This document shows, one piece after another, positions 46,265 through 57,699 of a DNA stretch of 64,000 nucleotides; within the stretch, counting starts at the first letter, position 1, and each line of letters starts with the position of its first letter. Source of the stretch: Rutstroemia sp. NJR-2017a BVV2 (Eukaryota; Ascomycota; Leotiomycetes; Helotiales; Rutstroemiaceae); the NCBI GenBank assembly GCA_002946415.1, contig NJPS01000013.1:620001-684000 (forward strand), read 5' to 3'. The translations under genes and the position numbers were made by a program. A model generated the notes under the pieces. That model searched no databases, was not told the DNA's origin, and saw nothing but the letters and a program-made list of their open reading frames with translations.

Positions 46265-48941
46265 TCAAGAAATCGTTCGTCTCCCAGCAATCGACCTCCT
46301 CGCCTTCTTCTCCGCTCCAATGGTCAAAGTACCAGTCAATGGCAGATCCCTGCTGCTGGATCCGACGTAGATCTGGTAAGTACCTTGTTGCAAGACCCAG
46401 CTTTGGTCTACAACGCTCCATTCCGAAAGATCACGACGGGTCAAATCGAACTCCACGGTGACTGTCTCACCAACCGGGATGTTGACCTTCTCGAATCCAC
46501 GAAGTTGCTTGACTGGTCCGCCTGGAATACCGACGTACAATTGGGCGACTTCTGCGGCTTCGACGGAACCAGTGTTTGCGACGGTTGCCTTGACGCTTGC
46601 GACAACATCCCACAATGATGGAAGACCACCTTCGACAATCGTGGCGTTGGTGGGGTAGTAAGCAGTAGAGACGTTGGAGAAGGAGGAAACGCTGAGGTCA
46701 GAGTATCCGAAGGTTGTGTATGACAACCCGAAACCGAACTCGAATCGTGGAGTAATGTTCTTTGCATCGAAATCGCGGTAATCGGTGTAGACACCCTCAG
46801 TGAAATCGTCTTGAGGGAACTGGGCGTAGATGCCTGATGGTTGCGCTGGAGAGAGAACAACGTAGTCTGATTCGTTCTTGGCGACAGTGTATGGCAACTT
46901 TCCAGAGAAGGATTGTTCACCGTAAAGCAGTTGAACCAAAGCGCGACCGCTGTCTTGACCTGGAAGATGAGCGAAGATAACTGCGGTGACGTTGGGGTGC
47001 TCAATCCATTGGTCGACTAGACGGATACCGGCATTGTGGATAGTAACAATGGTATTGCTGCAGTTGGCTGCAACATTCTTGACCAGATTGTCGGAGTAAG
47101 AATCTAGGGAAGTTAGTATTAACGTCTGGAAAGCAGGCTTGTTCACTGACCATAGATTCCTGGGCGGTCACTTCCTTCACCAGCGTAAGCATTGATGAAG
47201 ACGAGGCATGCATCAGAGCTGGTGTCAACAAGCGGGTCGACGGAGACAACTATGCAGAATTAGTAAGAAGCAGAAGTAGGTTAGTGAGTCAACTTACAGT
47301 CCCAGTACAAGGCAGTGTCATCGGCATAGGCTCGTTCTTGCAAAGCATCGAATGGTGCAGAAACATACGGTGGAGCGTTCGCGCCACTTCCACCTCCAGT
47401 AATCATTGTACCGTTTGAGGCAATCTGGAAGTTGATTGGTTTGCTTCCGAAGACAGCTTGGGCATCGGTGAGTGATTCATAACCCAAGCCATATTTGTTA
47501 GTGCCAATATTTGAGGTGAGCGGTGCTGGAGCATCGTATCCGAAGATGGAGAGTAATTGAGGTGCTTTGAGCGGCAAAGAGCTGTTGATGTTCTTTACCA
47601 AAACATGGCCTTCCAGGGCACCATTGAGAAGGATGGATTTCGAGGATGGGTGTCTGGCGTTAACTTTGGTGTGTGGGACCTCGTAGGACAATGGCATGCC
47701 AGCATCGGCACTTGGGAACTCCTCCTGCGAAATTGTTAGCTTGATCGTGGCTTAGCTGGACAGCAAACTCACATCTTGACCCATCTGGTACCAGGAAGCA
47801 ACGACACGGGTGGCCATGTCTGTTACACGGGACTCTGCAAGAGAGCCATTGTTGACTGCGACAGTCAAGTTGACTCCGTCGATGCCCCAGTAGTTTGAAT
47901 TTGGCATAACCACATCCAAACCAGCTTCCGCACTGGCGAGTCCAGTGTGCTGTGCATACCAATCACTGACAACCCAACCCTCGAAGCCTAATTCAGTCTT
48001 CAAGACACCGTTCAAGGTCTTGCTGTTTTGGCAGGCGTATGAGTTGTTAAGACGATTGTACGAGCACATAACACATCCGGCACCTCGTTGTACTGCATCA
48101 ACGAATGGCCATAAGTACAACTCGTGTAATGTCTTATCATCGATGTTAGATGAGACCGCCGCGATAGCTGTGCCATCTGCAGCTGTGCTTGGGTTGCGGT
48201 TTGTTTCTTGCTCGTTACCGATGAAGTGCTTTACGGAAGCAATAACACCAGCATCTTGAATACCTTGAACAGTCTCGGCAGCCAGTTGACCACAGAGGTA
48301 AGCTGGGAGTTTGTTAGCTGTGTGCAGATAGGATAGTGGCATCGAGTAACTTACGATCGTTACTGAATCCCTCCCAATTTCTACCGCCCTCAGGAACTCT
48401 TCCGAGAGGTCCCACGACAGGTCCAAGAGCAACGTTGACACCCTTTGCCTTAAACTCTCCTCCCATGTTGTTCGCCCTCTGGTACGACAAGTCGCGGTTC
48501 CAGGAAGCACCAACATGAAGTCCACTAGGCCAAGCGTTTACGAAGTCGGTGGCTCGCAGACCATTGCCAGCGTCCGAGAGACACAGACCTGGGAAGCCAA
48601 GTCTTTCCACTGAGCCAGTAACTCCGGAACACCCGTTTGGTGGGCTGTGACCAGTGGTGATGTTTGCCTTCTCCGCCAAAGTCATCTGGGCGACCAAGGC
48701 GACTGCCTTGGCATAGGATGCCTCCCATGGTCCGCTCCCTGGCATTTGCGCTGCGAAAAATTGTTAGCAAAAGGCGCAAAGCACAAGCGAAGAAGGTCAA
48801 CATACGACTAGGGTATACGGCTGGTGATTGGCCATAGAAGTAGGTGTCGGAGGTGATGTTCTGAGCCTGAACTCCACTGGAGAGACCAAGGATGGAGATG
48901 ATAGCTGCACAAAGCAGACTCTTGGTGGTAGACTTCTCCAT
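46265..48941 (-). CDS. Secreted GH3 beta-glucosidase
   Basis: Predicted secreted beta-glucosidase acting on cello-oligosaccharides or glucosides. Exons (minus strand) are 48806-48941, 48355-48750, 47773-48302, 47298-47724, 47151-47249 and 46265-47103, giving 808 aa. All six exons join in phase. A signal peptide (about 1-26) ends at VQA. Domain 1 contains [44 protein letters not shown] and the nucleophile motif [13 protein letters not shown] (Asp291). Domain 2 includes [14 protein letters not shown] and [19 protein letters not shown], where the C-terminal sheet contributes the substrate site. A fibronectin-III-like C-terminal domain ([20 protein letters not shown]) completes the typical fungal layout. 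Many N-glycosylation sites. Neighbours do not form a cluster with it. Confidence 0.94.
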
Positions 48942-51900
48942 TGTTGTAAAAATGGTGTGTGTGTGAGGAGGTGGGTGTTGGAAAGATCGTCGACATGTCG
49001 CCGGTTCTTATACAATTCGAATGCGGAGTTACATTTCGAATGCGGAGTGCATGAAAGTCAATTGCCGTCTCATTTACCTTTCCGCCGTACTGCTTCCGCC
49101 CTCTCATCATGTCATTCTACTAGCTTCACGTGGGTGGACATAGTACCCCTACCTTACCGTCCACATACACGCGATTGTTCGTAGTGGATTATGGATCTTT
49201 CCAAGCACTTTTCAGCACATGATTTCAAAAAGCCACCATCAGTACCCCATAGACTCTTGGATTATGAAGTCATTTCACGGGTGAACATCGGATAGATCGG
49301 GGTATGGATCAGCCAGAATGGCGGGAGAGAGGATTGGTGACGCGGCGCATCATTGATTTTCTCGAGTACGAGTTGATGGGACCGGAGGACTGATCGAAAG
49401 CGGCTAACAGCCAACAGAGAGGCGGAGGAAGAGAGGAACCGACGAACCCCAAGACTCCATTGTTTCTCCAAACTGTTTCCCCGACCTGTCAATGGAGTGA
49501 CCAGCCATTCCTTGGGGAAGAAAATTTGGAGAAGCGGGGAAGTTTAAATAAAGTGGAGTCAAAAACGTGGTGGTGTCTCCTCCCTGTCCCTGCGCTTTGT
49601 TCTCCACATCTCCACATTCAGTAAATTTCTTCGACAATTTAGTTCAATTCTTCGCTATTGGGACAGGGATCATGTGGAATTTTCTGGTAAAATGGGGGAA
49701 ATGGGGAAATGGGGAATAATGCGGAGCGGTCTATGAGATTTTCTGGATCGTTTCTTCTTCTATGATTGGCTCGTCGTCGCAAACTTTTCTCAAAGGAGAT
49801 TACTGGCCTTCGCTTCCCTCTGCGCTTTCAGGTAGTCGGGTTTTCTCTGGCTTTTCGCCATCTCATCATATCAAGACGGCTTTCCTCCCACTTTCGGTTA
49901 TTCTCCCGAATAAACATTACTAAAGTAGGTCTTCTTGGCCTCAGAACCGACTCATTCTTCTCTTTGCTACCACTTACTTACGACTCACGCTTGCCTTGCC
50001 CAGCAGGAGTGGGATTCTTCCGATCCTTCCAGCCAGCATTAACGTTTGCTGCCGGGGTTTCCCCACACTTTGACAGCTTTTCTCCTTTGATCACAACACC
50101 TCAAGTTCATAAAAAAGGACCGAATAGCCCACCAGAACCCGTTTTTTCTTCCTCGACTTCCTCGTACTTTCTCCATCTTTCCAGCTATGCGGACGCGGGG
50201 CATGGAGAATGGGGATTGGGGAATGGAGAAGGTCTTTCCTGTTTTTCCGATGCTCGCCCCGATGCTCGGCGGAACCTGACTGGGTGCGTGCTTCCGAAAA
50301 CCGGCGAGTCAAGATTGCGGCGTGCGGGGTGGGATATGATTCATACGCGGATTGGACCTTCTTTGGATTTGGAAAAGTTGCCGCTTCTTAAACTGTCGGG
50401 TTCCTAATGGAGCCTCAGAGTTACTTGGTAAGTTGGGTTGCGCTTTACATTCGGTGAGTGTACCGGTCTACGATAATCACTTAACCCGCACCTCCACATC
50501 CCCCATTCTCTGGAATCAATTGCTTTCACATAGCCACACCTACTCGTTATTGCTCGTCCACTAAATGTAGGTCATTTCGGACGTCAATTAAGTGGACTAG
50601 TGTTCTTCGTATCGTCTTGCCACATGGAAGGTGATCTGGATTGTCTTGAACATGGCAGTAGTTGCGTTGGTGTTCGTCAGACGTTTTCTTCCTATGTTTG
50701 GATTGACAGTGGCGATTCCTTCCATTCCTTCTATCTCGTGGTGTTATTTGCTAGTGTGCAAAATGGTTGAATATCGACGGTTCCAACAACACCTTTGGCA
50801 AGCTCTATGTACCGATCATTGTGGTCTTGTCCGTGGCTGTCGTATTCGCCGATAGAATGAGGAGGTAGGCGCATTGGGGGGACGGTTGCACGTCTTTCTC
50901 TTTGTGGACGGAACTTATCTCGGATATATATCTTTGATATGATGTAAGATGAGTGTATGGGATATTCACAGGAAGAGATCTCTGTAATTTGGTGCCTAGT
51001 AGGTAGTCGTTGGTGGTCTATGGTTCCGGGATGGTAAGTATACTGATCTTAGATCTATCCATACAATCTACTATTTACTATTTTATGTTACTTTTCAATT
51101 CTGATCAAAGTTCTAGAGGTATTGTACATCTATTACTTATATTGAAGCCATCTTGCCACGAAAATAAACGCAATTTATCACCAAAATTCAGCTTCTATCT
51201 CTGAGTAGAGGAGGAAGCATGATTTCATGAGTGCTGCAGTGAATCAGGTTGACGTTAGGTGTGAATATTTATGGAATTACTTTCACACTGCCCATGCCCA
51301 CAGTTCTCGGGCGCTCCTGTATCAGCAGCGATTCTACTCGAAATCAGGTTAGATTTATAATTATTTATTGTTGTGCGACCAAAGTATTTCATTATACAAC
51401 ATCTTTTGGTACTTTCCGGTGACCTAATGTCACAAGTCCTGTCACTGGTCATATGCCTTTCTGCGTGGTGATAATATGTGAGAGGGAATATGACTGTTCC
51501 CAGATATTAGTCAATGCTGATTTGGACACCCTTTCAGACTATCATACTGCTTTTCATCTAACAAGACTTGGGTCACTTTCTCGAAAGCGTGTTCCATACG
51601 CATCCCACTTCTAATTCTTCATATTTTCACCACCATAAACCCCCTCAGTGCCCCGCCATTGCCGTTTATACGATCCAAACATAACGGATATATGACATGT
51701 CGCATTTCCTACTGCTTCCCATGTGTCTATGAAAGCTACTGGGAGCATAAGCATTGGATCGTGGACTCTCACGTTCCAACATTGTAGCATTGCCTAGCAC
51801 ATTCTTCTTCCAATCTTCGCGGTGACTGTGAGAATTGAGGCAGGCAGCATATGAACCGTATGAGAAGCTATACGAGATTTCTCAAAAAATTTCTGTTATT

Positions 51901-52634
51901 GTACCGGAGAATAGTAGTCAAAATAGTGTAGCTACGAAGGCTAGGCTTGAGGGGCAGACACGTAGAACCTATAGAAGCTTGCACTTCTCGGGCGAGGAAA
52001 GCACTTTGCTGTAAGCCTCTGTTGGTGACGATTTGAGAAGTTGTTGGGTTGAAAAGGTGGGAATTTGAATGGTCTGTGATTTCCGGGACCGACTGAAGAT
52101 GGTTGGAACATTCGTAGGTATCGATGAAGCTATTTACCAGTTCTTCCAAAGCAGTCCAATTGAGTGCTAAAAAATTTCGATTTAGTACCTTCAAAGATCA
52201 AGTCCAGAAAATATGTTTTCCCGTTTATTCTAAGCCTATAGGATGAGGCACTAGACGGTATCGTTCGTTGTTAGCACATTTCCGTCAGGATACAGCGCAA
52301 GCCATGATAGGGCTATACATCACCGGCGAACCTACTAAGAGTACCGCAGTTTGCATAGTATGGTTGAAACTGGATTTCGTATCTATGGGTAATATCGGGT
52401 ATACTCTCGCAATCTATAAATATGCTACCTGCCCCTCTCTCTCAAGCATTCAGAACCCAAGCATTTTCAACATCTCGACAACGCCATCGTCCTACTCCAT
52501 TTTCAACAACCTCCCACCCACAAGATAAACTTTTTCATTACTTCCTTCAGATCTCCACCTTATCAGCTTCTCCGTGCTCAGAGACCGGAAATACCCTCTA
52601 ATTTCAACGAAGCCAGAGTATCAGTATCGCAAAT
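48942..52634. other. Gene-poor interval, 3.7 kb
   Basis: No gene that I can support. The ORF at 49766-50407 starts on a TTG and has poor protein character. Short purine runs (GGGGAAATGGGGAAATGGGG) lie near 49693. The final 250 bases before 52635 are pyrimidine-rich and act as the phosphoesterase promoter or leader. Confidence 0.4.
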
Positions 52635-53522
52635 ATGGGCCGCAACACCGTACCAACTCGTGTCATGGTCATCTCTGACACCCATGACCACTCACTTGAT
52701 GGGACGACAATGCCCGAGATTGACGTTCTTATTCATACCGGGGATCTGACCAATTTTGGAGAATTGAAATCACTCGAAGAGAGTGTTAGAATGATCGGCA
52801 CGATATCAGCCGAATTAAAATTGATCATTGCTGGTAACCACGATATTTCTCTCGACAAAACCAACCGAGTGGAGAACATGACCGATGAGGAGTACTCGAA
52901 CTACCACGCATCGGCTATAGAGATCATGACCGGTTCAATGGCAAAGCAGGCCGGCATAACTTACCTAGAAGAGGGCACTCACACATTCACGCTCAAGAAC
53001 GGTTCAACCTTTAATGTGTACGCCTCACCGTATACAGTTGGCTCGGGGGGTTGGGCATTTCCTTACACATCCAACGAGGACAGGTTCAATACCGCAAGCC
53101 AGACTGCTGCCAACAAGATATCTGTTGCGCAAAACCCTATCCCACTCGACGTTCATATCGTTATGACCCATGGACCGCCCTATTCAATACTGGACCAAGT
53201 CGATGGACAAAATCTTGGCTGCCCGAACCTCCTTCAAGCCGTCAGCCGGGTTAGGCCAATTATGCATTGCTTCGGCCATATCCACGAAGGACACGGAGCC
53301 AATATAGTCACATGGAAGCCTGATGGAAGTGTCAATAATCCATCGGCAGCAACCCCTATGGAAACAGAGCAAATCAACGAGTACCCCTACGCAAACGAAT
53401 GGCCTGTTCAATCAGGAAAACAAACTCTCATGGTCAACGCAGCGATTATGCGAAATACAGCAAGAGGGATGCGGCCAGATTACAAGCCTTTCATAGTATC
53501 ACTCGATCTGCCGTGCCCATGA
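52635..53522 (+). CDS. Calcineurin-like metallophosphoesterase
   Basis: Predicted two-metal phosphoesterase, intracellular as no signal peptide is seen. Single exon, 295 aa. All five metal-site motifs are present in order: SDTHDH (about 14-19), HTGDLTNFG, GNHD, MTHGPPYS and FGHIHEGHG. The sequence resembles the MPPED/UPF0046-like metallophosphoesterases common in fungi, which act on phosphodiester or unknown small substrates. The C terminus (GMRPDYKPFIVSLDLP) is the conserved end of that subgroup. ATG context is CAAATATGGGC, acceptable. No partner genes nearby. Confidence 0.92.
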   Translation: MGRNTVPTRVMVISDTHDHSLDGTTMPEIDVLIHTGDLTNFGELKSLEESVRMIGTISAELKLIIAGNHDISLDKTNRVENMTDEEYSNYHASAIEIMTGSMAKQAGITYLEEGTHTFTLKNGSTFNVYASPYTVGSGGWAFPYTSNEDRFNTASQTAANKISVAQNPIPLDVHIVMTHGPPYSILDQVDGQNLGCPNLLQAVSRVRPIMHCFGHIHEGHGANIVTWKPDGSVNNPSAATPMETEQINEYPYANEWPVQSGKQTLMVNAAIMRNTARGMRPDYKPFIVSLDLPCP

Positions 53523-54210
53523 TACTTAAGGTTTCACTGCTCGAGTAGTGTTCCTAGAAACTTGGCCTATGGATACCTGTCGTCATCATCGAGTTAACAC
53601 CGCGAACTATCCATGGATCCCGAATCCCGTCGTGTGAAGTCTGGTTCCGGTCTTCTAAGTACGGATATATTAAATTCGCCGAAGGATAGCAGATAGCACG
53701 GGGTACAAACCTGACAGCACCGACAGCACCAAGTGTTGCATTATGTCTCCTTCCGACTCCGAACGCAAATCTCATTTCCGTTTTGCTGACAATCTCGACG
53801 CTTCCAGTGTCTTTGACGACAACAAAGTGATCACTTTTAATATTATCCTTCATATACAAAAGGCGATCACGGGTCAGAAGCCGGCTCTCGTGCATCCAGT
53901 GGCATGCTAATATCAGGTCCATGTAAGTGATATTGCCGCCGAAAGCAAGATACAAAGCTCAGCGATCCGATAGAAGTCATTGGCGGTAGTAGGAACGTTG
54001 ACATGAATCTCAATAGGCAATTTGTAGTGAGGAATAAAACACAGCAACTGAGGAGATCAGAAATCCTAAATATAGTGGGAACTGTGATCTGCCCCTCAAC
54101 CCTATTCGAGAAAATTGACCTTTTTCCTTTGCCCTCGCCCTTTCGCTCAAAGACTGGAAAACTTTTGTATCGATTTAATTAGGAATATACCGAGGTCGAT
54201 GCCATTATTC
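53523..54210. other. Interval with one unassigned minus-strand ORF
   Basis: The minus-strand ORF at 53554-53955 (133 codons) contains protein-like stretches (DHFVVVKDTGSVEIVSKTEM, FAFGVGRRHNATLGAVGAV). A neighbouring frame has IPHYKLPIEIHVNVPTTAND, so the gene may be frameshifted or multi-exon. Family not recognised. Confidence 0.35.
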
Positions 54211-55174
54211 TCAAGCGTCGCAATCATCTGTCACATACAAGAAGCCGCTCCGAGGTGACTCTTTTGTTGTTTCTCTCGGAGGAATATTGTCGGAATGGTT
54301 TTTGAAGGGGGGGAGGTCGAGGGCCTGATTGCGTTCCGGGAATGAAATTAGTAGATTCTTCCGTATCCCTAATAGTATTCTTACTCTCTCGAAGATAACT
54401 AAAAATATCTTCACAAGTCTCTTTTCTCCACAGGTCCACCTGTCATAATCGTTATATCCATATAAACCGTTTTCCTCATCATGCTCAGAGCGAAAACATA
54501 TGCAAAATGTACCTATACGCTCATAGCATCCTTCATTCGGTCCTTCTTCTATCTTTTTGAGCGAAAGTCCCCAGACAATATGAAATGTATAGAACTCAAA
54601 CATAGTTAAAAAATTAGACAGTGTTGGGGACAGGCACCTTCTCGTCATCACAATATCTCCGATTCAAGGGCCCATCAGGTTGCTCAATGAGCGGCCCTTC
54701 AACCTATATCCAACCAGACTGAATAGGCCTGGTTGGTGTTCCGTCGACGGTGATCACCTCCACATCTATAACCCATGCGATATGATTGTCACCGGTACAA
54801 TCCCAGTCCTGCTTGTATGTGTATACAATTTCTCCCTCGACAGAAGCCCAGGACCAGCTCGGTGCAATATACTCTCTCGATCGACGGCAAGGCTCACCAT
54901 TGGATGATCTCTTCGCCGACCAACAAAGCTCATATGCAATTGTGGATGATTCATTCCATAGTCCAGCAATATACCTACCCTTGGTGTAGTTTGGGCCACG
55001 TGACGGGCGCTTATTACGTTCGAGCTCACTGGCAACTCCAGCTATCGCAGCAAACTTGTCGGACGAGGATCGTTCTCTCGAGCCATCATACTCGGCCTGC
55101 TCCCCGGTAATACAGTCGACGAGACAATTCCTCCTAGGTGGTAACTGTTGGGACGAGTGGCAAAGCGCATTCAC
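54211..55174 (-). pseudogene. Truncated HET-family relic
   Basis: The ORF at 54704-55174 encodes the part that follows the HET domain in many family members: SSSDKFAAIAGVASELE, GRYIAGLWNES and REYIAPSWSWASVEGEI. A TAG at 54704 interrupts the frame, which then continues VEGPLIEQPDGPLNRRYCDD to a TAA. Another frame (54211-54651) resumes with LSLKKIEEGPNEGCYERIGT, matching the usual C-terminal segment. No HET core (YEALSYVWG, WIDALCI types) is found upstream. So the gene is 5'-truncated with at least one stop and one frameshift. Confidence 0.7.
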
Positions 55175-55877
55175 TTGTACTGGAGGTAATCTCCACCACT
55201 TTTAAGTGAATGGAATTTGTAATTAGTCTACAGCATTGCACCATTTCTGGTGCATATAATAAGGGCTGCAATGCCCACCCAGAATAAAAGAACCATGCAT
55301 CATCAACCGTCATTCAACCACTCTGGATTGTGGGCAAGGTGACGAATCAACCTGATATGTACCAACAGTAACCGACGCCTTTGAGATTCTCCATTTTTCT
55401 TAGAAGTGAATAGAATGGTCTAGATATATACTCGGACTAGAATGTTGATGTATCGATGTGATGCGGCATCACATCAATACACACTGATCCCATATAGGGA
55501 TGTTGATCCCTGCCAAGCTAAGCACTGAATAATGTGAAATGGTGGATAGAAAAGAGTTTCCATGTTTGCACTGCGAAGATCACAAGATGATTGATTGTCG
55601 TCCGGGATTGTGCACGCAGGTTAATACCGCAGATGTAGTAGACTGGATAACTTTTCTAGTGCGGTCGGAGATAGGGCTGTGTATAGCAGTCGACAGTACG
55701 GTATACATGCGAGAACTAAGCACAATTGAGGAGGAAGTCTTTGGTTGTTGAGGAGAAAGCAATTCTATGTTGACAGGAAAATCTAAAAGGGTTTATATAC
55801 ACAAAGAGGCTATGCTTGCCGGAATAGTAAAATACAATCGAAAAATATTCACCCAGACGACGCGATGCTCTATTAAT
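55175..55877. other. Interval between HET relic and GMC gene
   Basis: No gene recognised. A short palindromic stretch, GATGTGATGCGGCATCACATC, lies at about 55457-55477. It may form a hairpin. Confidence 0.45.
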
Positions 55878-57699
55878 TTACAGCTCGGCCTTGATCAGAT
55901 CCGCAGCTCTCTCCGCTACAGCGTACAAAGTACTAACCAAGTGACCACAGACCTGGAAGGGCAACACACTAGCATCAATAACCCTCACATTTGCCGTACC
56001 ATAAACCTTCAATTTCGAGTCCACAACGCCACCAGCCTCCTTTGGCATCATCGCAGCGGTAGCGACTGGATGGAAGTTGGATCGATACACACCCTTGTTC
56101 CATTCAAACCATTGCTCAACCGACGCATTCGCAGGAACTTTGTCCAATCCGGGCTTTGTTTCCTCACCGATCAAAGCGGAGAATGGCGCGGTGGAGTAGA
56201 GCTCCCGAATGAATTGTGCAACTCCGATTTGGCCGATGATGTCCCAGTCAAGCATGTAGTAGTTTGGATTGATGGCTGCTGGGGTACCGGGAACGGCGCT
56301 GGTGATGTGGATGTTGCCACGGGCGAAGGGGAGGAGCGACCAGTACTCGGTGGAGAAGCTAGTGGAAGATGGAGTCACCAAGATCTCGGCGATGGGGATC
56401 GGATGGGTTTCAGAGAAGATGAGATCATATTGGAGCTTGAAGTGCTTGAGGAGATCGCTGGCTTTGGTGACGTTTCCGGATGCGGCGGCGACACGCGCGG
56501 CGTAGGATGGGAGGTCGTTCCACACTTGGGATGAGATGTTGCTGAGACGGTCGCCGAAGACTTGGGACGCAGTAGGGTAACTGACGAAATCACCGGCGCC
56601 GTATGTATTGTTTTGGACGCTCTTATAGCCAAGGCCGGTGTTGGTTTGATCTTGGAGGTTTTCGCCAACAGTTGGGAGGTTAACGACGACGGAGATATTG
56701 TACTTGTTCAAAACGGTGGGGTTCCCAATTCCGGAAAGTTCGAGAATGAGGGGGGACGCGAGAGAACCGGCAGAAAGGATAACCTCTTTGTTTGCTAGGA
56801 TGGTGTAAGGAGAGGTCGAGTTCACGGCAAGAACTTCAACTCCACTTGCTTTTGGAGTCTTCTCGTCAGACTTCCAGGTAATGCGTTGAGCAAACGTATT
56901 TGGGTAAAGATGAAGGTTCGTTCGATTGGCGATTGGGTAGTAGTATGCTCGTCCAGCATCTAGACGCACATTCAATTCCTTGTCATAAGTAGCTGGGTAA
57001 CGATTATATCCGACCATCTTGCCTCCATTAACATCTTCGTTCCATGATACGTTGAGAGTACTGTAGGTCTCGTTTAGGATGTTATGGAAGTCAGTTGTAT
57101 CGGCAGCGTTCAGCCAGCCAGTCTTCAGAGGACCACCCAAGGCATTCACGGAAGGATCGTATGTAATACCAGCCTCTGCCTGTGCAGTAGTGGGAGCCTC
57201 AAGGGTTTGCGACTTTTTGTAATAGGGAAGAAGATTCTCCCAGTTCCATCCGTCATTACCAATAGATTCCCAAGCATCGATCTGGATGTCCTCGGCTCGG
57301 GTATAAGCCATACCTACAGAAGGTTAGAATTATGATAATCAGGAGGTAAAGTTGCAACGTACCATTGATGGTGCTGGTACCACCGATTGCCTTTCCGGCT
57401 CTCATAATCTGTGTTGTGTTTCCAGCATATGCTTGTCCCGTGGTCTGGTACGCCCAATCAATCTCGGTTCCAAACGCCAAGCCATATCCCATAGGGTTGG
57501 AGACATTGACATTGTCCAACTGGCTATCACCGGCCTCGATGACGGCAACTGTGACATTCAATTCGGACAAGCGGTTGGCGATAACCAGACCACTCGTACC
57601 AGCTCCAACAATAACATAGTCATATGTTGGATTAGATCTGGGGATGTTGCGTGCTACAGCTACCGAGGCTAGTGCCAAAGTAGAGAGTAGTTGAACCAT
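55878..57699 (-). CDS. Secreted GMC oxidoreductase (glucose oxidase/aryl-alcohol oxidase family)
   Basis: Predicted secreted FAD-dependent alcohol or sugar oxidase/dehydrogenase. Exons (minus strand) are 57363-57699 and 55878-57313 (GTACGT...TGTAG), giving 590 aa, close to glucose oxidase length. A signal peptide (1-16) precedes the FAD dinucleotide motif VIVGAGTSGLVIANRL (GxGxxG at 32-37). GMC signatures GKAIGGTSTING (GMC_1) and ILSAGSLASPLILELSGIG (GMC_2) are present. The active-site pair is His527 (NFHPVATAAM) and His570 (VCGHLVSTLYAVAE), spaced 43 residues as in glucose oxidase. Many N-glycosylation sites. Substrate cannot be decided from sequence alone. It would generate H2O2 if it is an oxidase. 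Confidence 0.92.

Noticed and set aside
49766..50407. Plus-strand 213-codon ORF
   Set aside because: Starts at TTG, no domain, composition follows a C/T-rich non-coding stretch.
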